Positions 57,284 through 64,000 of a stretch of 64,000 bases of DNA are shown here, in pieces. Numbering within the stretch: the stretch's first letter is position 1; every line of letters begins with the position of its first letter. Source of the stretch: Rattus norvegicus (lineage: Eukaryota > Chordata > Mammalia > Rodentia > Muridae); assembly GCF_036323735.1 (NCBI RefSeq), contig NC_086037.1:57800002-57864001 (forward strand). The letters are read 5' to 3'. The position numbers and the translations under genes are program-made. The notes under the pieces are model-generated. The model saw only the letters and a list, made by a program, of their open reading frames with translations. It was not told where the DNA came from and did no database searches.

Positions 57284-60200
57284 ATTTTGTGTTTCCCTGA
57301 AGAACAATGTAATAAAATCAGCTAGTTGGGATAAAAACAAATACAGCTTTCCAAAAATAAAAGCATAAGTATTTTGAAGTATTCTCCTTAGTGCTCTGTA
57401 TGGGCACATCCAAAGTCAGAAACACCAGTAACTCTCACTTCATCTCCCATCCATGGGTTATTTTTGTATTTACACATGAGTAAATGGATTTTGCAAATTT
57501 TAAAGCAATCAAGGATGGAATTTTTGAGGGAGTCTTTTTGCAAAAAGAATAAAATTAGCAAAGTGGGATATATAACCTTTACCACATACACAAAATGAGT
57601 GTGCTATATAGCTACAAGTGGGGGAGAATATCTTTACATAGACAAAGTTTCCACCCAGGTCTGTGGCGATGTAAGCATGCCTAATTGTGGGTGATGAAGG
57701 TTATAGTTATGTCCATTCCCAATTGGTTGACATTATATGACTGTAAGCTAAAGTTATTGGTTCACATGCGAAGTGAGCAGAGACTTCGTGGTCTGTTCAT
57801 CTTAGTAACTGAAATAGAAATTTGTTTGAGCCAGGACCACACGTCTCTGTTTTGTGGTCCTTGGAGAAATACAAGGTATGTGTGTCTTGCCATCAGGAAA
57901 CGTTTAAGGCCATTTAGAACATTTCTTGAAGTCTCAGCTTTGTGATACACATTAACAGAGGCTTTCATTGAGGGGGACGATACCTTTAGATCTGAGGCAA
58001 TTAGTCCTATCCCCGCAAGTTCTCTAAATTCTGTCTCTCCATTAACCTGGAGATGAGTTGAACCAGAGACACAGTCTTCTGCCAGCAACACAGGATCACT
58101 TTACTTGAAGCACTGTTTTCCGCTGATGTCACTGCATCCTCATGAAGATTTGGAACATGAAACAAGAAGAAGCCTATGTGCTGTGGTACAGGTATGTTGA
58201 AAAGGTGAGGAGTTTACATGGGATCGGTTCTGTGAGCCTCACTGAGGGCTGCTTCTGACCAGATACAGGAACAATGGAGTTTCCCATGAACACCTGCCTA
58301 TGGAACATTCTAGACTTGGCTGTGCAAAGGCCAGTGTGCTGTTAGACTCCACCTTCCTTCCGGGGGCTTTAGCTTCTTTTCCTTTAAAAAAATCACCTAA
58401 TTTCTGAAAATCATTATTTAATTCATAATAATTATTCTCATTAATCTCCTGTGTTTTCACTCTCTATATGACTAATTTAGACTCAATGTATTTTGAAACT
58501 TGCTATAAATCATCTTTGGAAGAAATCAGGATAAATTATTTAAAAAATTAAATATCAGGACTGTGAGTACCTATAATATGTCCATATCTTTGAGGTTGTA
58601 CAATATAAAATAGGTATATTTACTGTTTTAGGGGTGAACATTAAAATATGCTATAAGGGCATATTAAAGTGGACTAATTTATTACGAATAGGATAATCTA
58701 CTTAAAATAAATGTGTATGTGTGAATAATTTGAACATTAGACACAACTCTTAAGATTTATGAAGTGGTCACAGAAACAAAGTTATAGAGTTAAGGTCATC
58801 AAGAAATTAATAAGCTAAAACTATTATTCAGAAATGAAGAGAGGACCTTTGTGTAAGAGAAATGACAAGCAAAAAAAATTCAGGATTAGAAAAATAAATG
58901 ACCATCTTTTATTTACAAGCATCTTTTCCTATTATATTCCTAAGATTTCTCTGTTAACTCTCAATACACCAAGGATAAACAGGATTGAAAATAATTACTC
59001 ACCTTGGGAGATATCATGGGCTTTTCCCTTCTAGATACAAATTACTCCGTTAAGTCACATGTGTTCTAAAATATTATTCTTATGTCTCCAGCAAGTGTTC
59101 CAACACTGTGTAAGAAGAAGCCCGAGTCTTCAGAAACAAGTTTGAGAATGAAACACACTGATTTGAGCTAAGCATCTAAGCATTAAGACATTTAGAAAAT
59201 TAGAAAACAAACAAACAGCTCAACTCCAGAGAGTAGAAAGTTGAAGCCAGTAACCTTTCCATAGTCTTGAAGTAGAAAACTCACTTCTCAGAAATGGCTG
59301 TAAAAGGAGGTGGAGTAGATTTTAAGGTAAACATTTTCTTCCCTAATAACCATGTTTCTTGTAATTATGGTTGTTTCTATGACAACTTCCATCACCCTTG
59401 AAGATGTGGCACTTCCCAAATGCAAGAACTTTTCCATGGTATTGCTATGCCTCTTTCTGAACAAGAGTTAAGGACCTCTAAGTCCCAGGATGAAAAGAAA
59501 ATTTATTGCCCCCATTAGGTTGCAAAATTATTTCTGCATTTTTCCATGATGCTTCAAAATGAAGTAATCAATCTATGGTTTGATTTTTCTGAAGTGGATG
59601 GCATGGGCAGATCAAGTGAACTGAGTTATTTAGAAACTATTGACAAACACTGACTGCTAATAAGGCTATAAGTGACGAAATACAGCTGTTGTATGTGAAA
59701 GCACACTTCCTTTATAATAGTGTGGATATTTCAAGACAGTTGTAAAAAACACAGTATACATTATTTTGAGAAGGATTTCTCTGTATTGGATAAGGATTTT
59801 TCTATATTTTATTAAAATAATGAGGGTCCTCATTACTATTCAGCTATATTGGGTTGAAAATTTTCTATATATTATGGTTAACATTAAAATGGCATTTCCG
59901 AAACTAGCAAGAGCAATGGTGGATAAGGATGTGTGGTCACAGGAATTCCTTCTTGTCTCCCATGCTTGAAAGGGTTAGTCAGCCACCTTCGTTGCATGTA
60001 AGTGACAAGTAGTGATAGCTTTTGCCTTCTATTTTGAAGCCCATTGTTTGCTCTGAGAAATAGTTTTGAGCTACAGAAACATATGAAGAGACTAATGAAA
60101 ATCAGTTGAATTTTCTTTGTGCCCAGAACAGTACAAAAATTCTCTCTAGCACATTGATCCTTTGGATATTATATTAGTCTTTCCATGTGTGCCTTAGACA

Positions 60201-60495
60201 AAGGAAGGGAGGAGATAGAACACTATATCAAAAATTACAAAGTAGTCTTTTTACAATATAGAGAACAGATCCTAAAGACCAAAAATCTTCATACAATAAA
60301 TATTATTTTAAACTTGAAATTCCCTGGTGACAGAGGCCACAGTCAAAAAATGTCTCAAACCTAAGTTGGGTGGCTGAACACTGAATATAATATTTGAATT
60401 TCAGAAGGGAAAGAATAGGTTTCAGACAAAAAAAACTAATGGATTGAAATTGCAGTTACTTAAAAGAATGGTTACTTTCTTCTTTTTTCCTTTCA
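57284..60495. other. Unique AT-rich sequence, nothing assigned
   Basis: About 3.2 kb without a recognised repeat or exon. The 109-residue minus frame at 57762-58091 has no known domain and lacks splice support. Confidence 0.4.
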
Positions 60496-60506
60496 TTTTT
60501 TTTGAG

Positions 60507-60569
<63 letters not shown>

Positions 60570-60690
60570 AGCCCTGGCTATCGTGAAACTTGCTCTGCAG
60601 ATCAGGCTGGCCTCAAACTCATACAGATCCATCTGCTTCCTTATGCTCAACTATTGGAATTAAAGGCGTGTGCCACCACTGCCGGACATG
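60496..60690 (-). mobile_element. B1 SINE, antisense, with internal (GT)n expansion
   Basis: 'ttttttttgagactctgtg' and, after the GT run, 'tagccctggctatcgtgaaa', 'gatcaggctggcctcaaact' and 'aaaggcgtgtgccaccactg'. The run (60510-60567, ~29 units) grew at the B1 position normally reading 'tctctgtgtagccc'. Confidence 0.9.
60510..60567. repeat. (GT)n microsatellite inside B1
   Basis: About 29 perfect GT units; the longest uninterrupted GT run seen in the window. Confidence 0.97.
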
Positions 60691-61237
60691 TGTTATTTTC
60701 CTAATAGATTTTTACTAATGTGTTATAAAACATAACCTATGTATTACATATTATTAGCAGGAGTTCATAGTTAGCTATTTGATTGAAAACACCTTAAAAA
60801 TAAAAAAAGTGGTTTGAAGCATCAAAATGAAATGTTCACTGGGACTTATTATTATTGCTTTTCGAATAATAAATCATGAATAGAGTGACTCCTAGGCTGC
60901 CATTCTATAAGGCTCATGATGACTCTGAAGATAATTTAGTCAATTTGATCTCAGAGAATCAATCTGAGTCCAAACATCTGGTTTTATTGACTAGTGATTC
61001 CCACAATAATCCGAAAGAGACAAGTGGGTAGCTCTCCAATAGAATGAGTCATATTAGGGATCTTTCCCATACAGACATTCATGGAGACTGGTTGGTTCAT
61101 GCCTGTGCCCAGGAATGGCATGTTTCAGACTAAGTTTGAAGTCCCTGTTGATTCTAACAGATAACAATGACATATGGTGATGTTTGCTCTGCCATAATCA
61201 TCTTACCCCTGGGACTGAAGTCATCATTTAGAGCAGT
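60691..61237. other. Unique sequence, nothing assigned
   Basis: No feature recognised. Confidence 0.4.
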
Positions 61238-61622
61238 GTTCTAGTTTCCTTTCTGCTAGTATGACAAAGCACTGTGGCCAAAAGCAACTTAGGAGAGGAA
61301 TGGATTTACTTCCGTTTATAGCTTATAGTCTATCATTGTGTGAAATCAGGGCAGGAGCTTGAAGCAGAAACACTGCTTCCTAGAATCCTTTCTCTTAGGA
61401 TTTGTAGCTCATGTTTAGCTACAGTTCTTAGATAATTCCAGACTGCCTTTCCAGAGACTGCTACCCACAATGGTCTGGGCCCTCTGGTATACAATTAACA
61501 ATCAAAACGCTCCCCTCCAGAGATGCCCACAAGTCTAATCTGATCTGGCCAATCCTTTAATTGAGACTCCTGTCTCCTGTGACTTAAGACTGAGTCAAGT
61601 TGACATTGAAGCTAACCATGAC
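61238..61622 (-). mobile_element. Rodent LTR-like element, antisense
   Basis: 'caaagcactgtggccaaaag', 'cagggcaggagcttgaagca', 'acccacaatggtctgggccc' and 'gagtcaagttgacattgaag'. A near-complete reverse copy of the family at 42600 and 43718. Confidence 0.75.
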
Positions 61623-63339
61623 CATTCCCCTTTTTTGTACTTATTTGTTCCCTGATCAAGAGATGACTTCTAAGTCATCCCTAGCCTCCTTAAATCTGGG
61701 TTGTTCTTCCTGACTTTCTTGTCTAGTGGGATGCGATGGCATTAATTTTGGAGACGAGTCACACCTGGCAGTTCTCCTTAACCTTGACCTGTGGCAACCC
61801 ACATTATATAAGAAGTCTGACAACCTGGGTTAAGATCCATGGCATTCTCATGATGCTGTGTCTGCTAGTCTGCTTGTCCAGACTAGACTTCTGGATGGCG
61901 TTCCTGGAGAGAGCAAAGCTCTCGTCTCTCCTGTTCTAGTCATCTGAGTTAGGATGATCCATGTGTGAATAACCACCAAAAGCCACTGCCTGGTTTCTAT
62001 TCTCGGATGTAAGAGACTTCATCTGCAAACTGCCCGGCTAAGCTCCATCAACCCACGTGACAAGATTAACACTCACAAGAGGATCGGTTGTACATTGGCT
62101 TTATACTAGAACCCTCAACATTGTATCCCATTCATTTGGCATATGCAGACACTGCAGAGGGATATTCCTGGCTCATTTCTTGTTGTTGTTCCTCTAATTA
62201 GCACCTTGTTAAATTATATGCCGGATTGTCTTTCCTGCAAGCTACGTTTCTTGTGTAGGTGTGTGTTTTCGTCAGGACTGTGATTGCAACGACGCTACAA
62301 GACTCTATATTCGTTTAAAACCGCAGTACACATTATTTTCTGGCGTGCTTTGATTATCTCCCTTTTGCTGTCTGTCCCTGAACTATTTATAGTAAAAATA
62401 AATAAATAAATAAATACATTGATGTAGCAAAGGAAGCCAAAAAGAGCCTGCAAACAATATCAGAGCAGAATATGTATTTATCTCTCTTGTCATATTAGCC
62501 ATTAACAGCGCAATCTGTTTATTCTTTCTTAAGATCCATTCCCTCAGAAGATAGTACTGTTTCTTCTGCCTGTGACAGAAAATACTGGGTTTAATTTGCA
62601 TTTTTCCTGATTACCATTGAAGTTGAACATTTTCTTTCCACATGCTTATTGCTTTCAGGTGAATTACTCATACATCTTTGGTGCCTTATTGATTTTTAGA
62701 TTTTTATTTTATACTAGCTGCCTGAGTAGGCTATAAAGATTCTCCTTGTCTGGGTCTTGTGTTTTGAAATTGTTTATGATTTATTTTATTGCATGGATGG
62801 AACAGTATTTTCTTAATAATCACACTGCTTTGTTTAAGAAAATCTTCTTCACCCTGATATCCTAAGGATAATTACCTATATATTTCCCAGACATGTGAGA
62901 TTAACTTAACTCATTGGGGTGTTTAGTGTCTTTGGACTTGAATTTGGTGTTGTGCTTTGAACAAAGAATATATTGTTCCTACAGAAGTTCAATTTTCCCA
63001 TTAGCATTTAATAAAAAGACACCATTTCCAGGGACCGTTTATAATACCCCACTACTTTTTTTTTTGTCAAAGAAGCTCTCCGTGCACACCTGAGTAGAGT
63101 GTGCGTGCCAGTTCCTTATTCTCTTACTTCTTTCTGTTTGGAAATTTCTGTATTCATTTCCTGTATCACTAGAATAAAATATTTTAAGATTTTGGTTTTA
63201 GCTGCAACTCAGCCTTTTTCTTTTGCTGCTATGAATGAAAGTCTCTGGGGATTTTAGTACATTTTGTAACTGTTCATTACCCTTGCTTTTGACATATCAA
63301 AGAACATGCAAAGGGCCAAAACTACTGAGGTAGATGTTA
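61623..63339. other. Unique block with conserved-looking core at 61980-62400
   Basis: No transposon is recognised over 1.7 kb. The core has CpG-containing words ('ttgcaacgacgctac', 'aaaaccgcagtacac', 'ttctggcgtgc') and the homeobox-type word 'cctctaattagcac'. A (TAAA)n tract of about five units lies at 62393-62418. Confidence 0.4.
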
Positions 63340-63645
63340 GAATACGTGGTGCCTGTCTGTGTGTGTTCATGTGGACTGGGTGTGTATGCACATTTGTAAG
63401 GATGCTGGAAGCTTATAGGGGCTTACTCAGGATCTGTCTGCCTATACTTTTTTCTTAAGATGGGATCTCTCAGTGGGCTCCCCAGGTAAGTAAAGTCAAA
63501 GAAAGTCAGGCATCCAACCACCTCCATGTCCTCAGTGTTGGGATTGCTGTCATGAGCCGCCATGCCTGACTTTCCCATGTAGGGTCTCGGGATCTACCCC
63601 AAGTCCTGTGCTCTTTATTGACGGAACTTTCTCCTCTGACCTAGA
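63340..63645 (-). mobile_element. Composite B4/RSINE-like SINE, antisense
   Basis: 'ccatgtcctcagtgttggga' and 'gtcatgagccgccatgcctg' are the B1-like part. 'gtagggtctcgggatctacc' and 'ctcctctgacctag' belong to the head side. Diverged. Confidence 0.65.
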
Positions 63646-64000
63646 ATACCTGTTTTTAATCCCAATACTACCCCATGATATTAACTTGTTTTTCTGGCAG
63701 TTTTTGCCATTTGCAATCTGAGGCTATGTTAAGGAAAACAATCATGCTTAGGGTTATATGGCTGACTTTAAAACCTTTTTGAGTGTGTTATGGACTAATT
63801 CTCTGTAAGGCAGACACAGTGGGCAGTAGATATGTCAGTTAAATGGAATAAAAGGCTATAGTTATATATGTATATATATCATATACTTGAATATGAATTT
63901 TACTAAATGATGTAAGATATTATTAAATTGTGATTTGTCCAGTAGAGGAAATAGCAAAATGGAATATTTAAACTGAAACTGAAATCTGCTGGTTCTCCAT
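63646..64000. other. Unique AT-rich sequence with short (TA)n
   Basis: TA-rich run at 63860-63886; nothing else recognised to the window end. Confidence 0.4.

Overview
This window is non-coding mammalian DNA from a murid rodent, most likely rat (Rattus). The evidence is the repeat content. It has ID-type tRNA-Ala/BC1-like SINEs (one with intact Pol III boxes and a target-site duplication), B1, B3/RSINE-like and composite B4-like SINEs, rodent MaLR LTRs (MTC-, MTD- and MLT1-like), L1 3' ends of the Lx and rat L1 type, and many long (GT)n/(CA)n and (GA)n/(CT)n tracts. No exon, rRNA, true tRNA gene, operon or CRISPR array can be supported. Almost every open reading frame is a translated microsatellite, a retroelement remnant or of chance length. 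Repeat names come from memory of family consensus sequences, so subfamily labels are tentative.

Layout. 0-5.5 kb: an ancient L1 fragment, several SINEs, a GT/GA microsatellite, an AT-rich unique block with conserved-looking cores near 3.3 and 3.75 kb, an MLT1-like LTR relic, and a short L1 with an inverted 5' piece. 5.5-15 kb: mostly unique sequence with a (TTA)n tract, an Lx 3' end, SINEs and GT or CT microsatellites. 15-24 kb: an antisense SINE carrying a strong CTCF-like motif, an MTD-like LTR, a B1 with a trinucleotide expansion, a SINE split by a copy of an upstream segment, and a 455-bp GT-based minisatellite with a higher-order pattern. 24.4-27.8 kb: the largest L1, 5'-truncated and rearranged head-to-head. 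28-36 kb: SINEs, LTRs, and a unique block at 29.9-31.1 kb with a perfect CRE palindrome. 35.6-45.1 kb: several old L1 pieces, a rat-type L1 3' end, a MER5A-like DNA transposon relic, and a triple nest of LTR, L1 and ID. 45.1-49.2 kb: an unassigned moderate-GC block with minus-strand open frames. 49.2-64 kb: an L1 inside an MLT1-like LTR, unique DNA, a pyrimidine-rich minisatellite, a young ID, an MTC-like LTR, a B1 with a GT expansion, another LTR, and a final conserved-looking unique block.

No genes act together here. The content fits an intron or a gene desert with dispersed regulatory candidates. The most informative observations are two L1 inversions of the twin-priming type, the LTR/L1/ID nest dated by two sets of target duplications, the SINE interrupted by a segment shared with a site 957 bp upstream, the two CTCF-like motifs, and several AT-rich unique blocks that deserve a conservation check.
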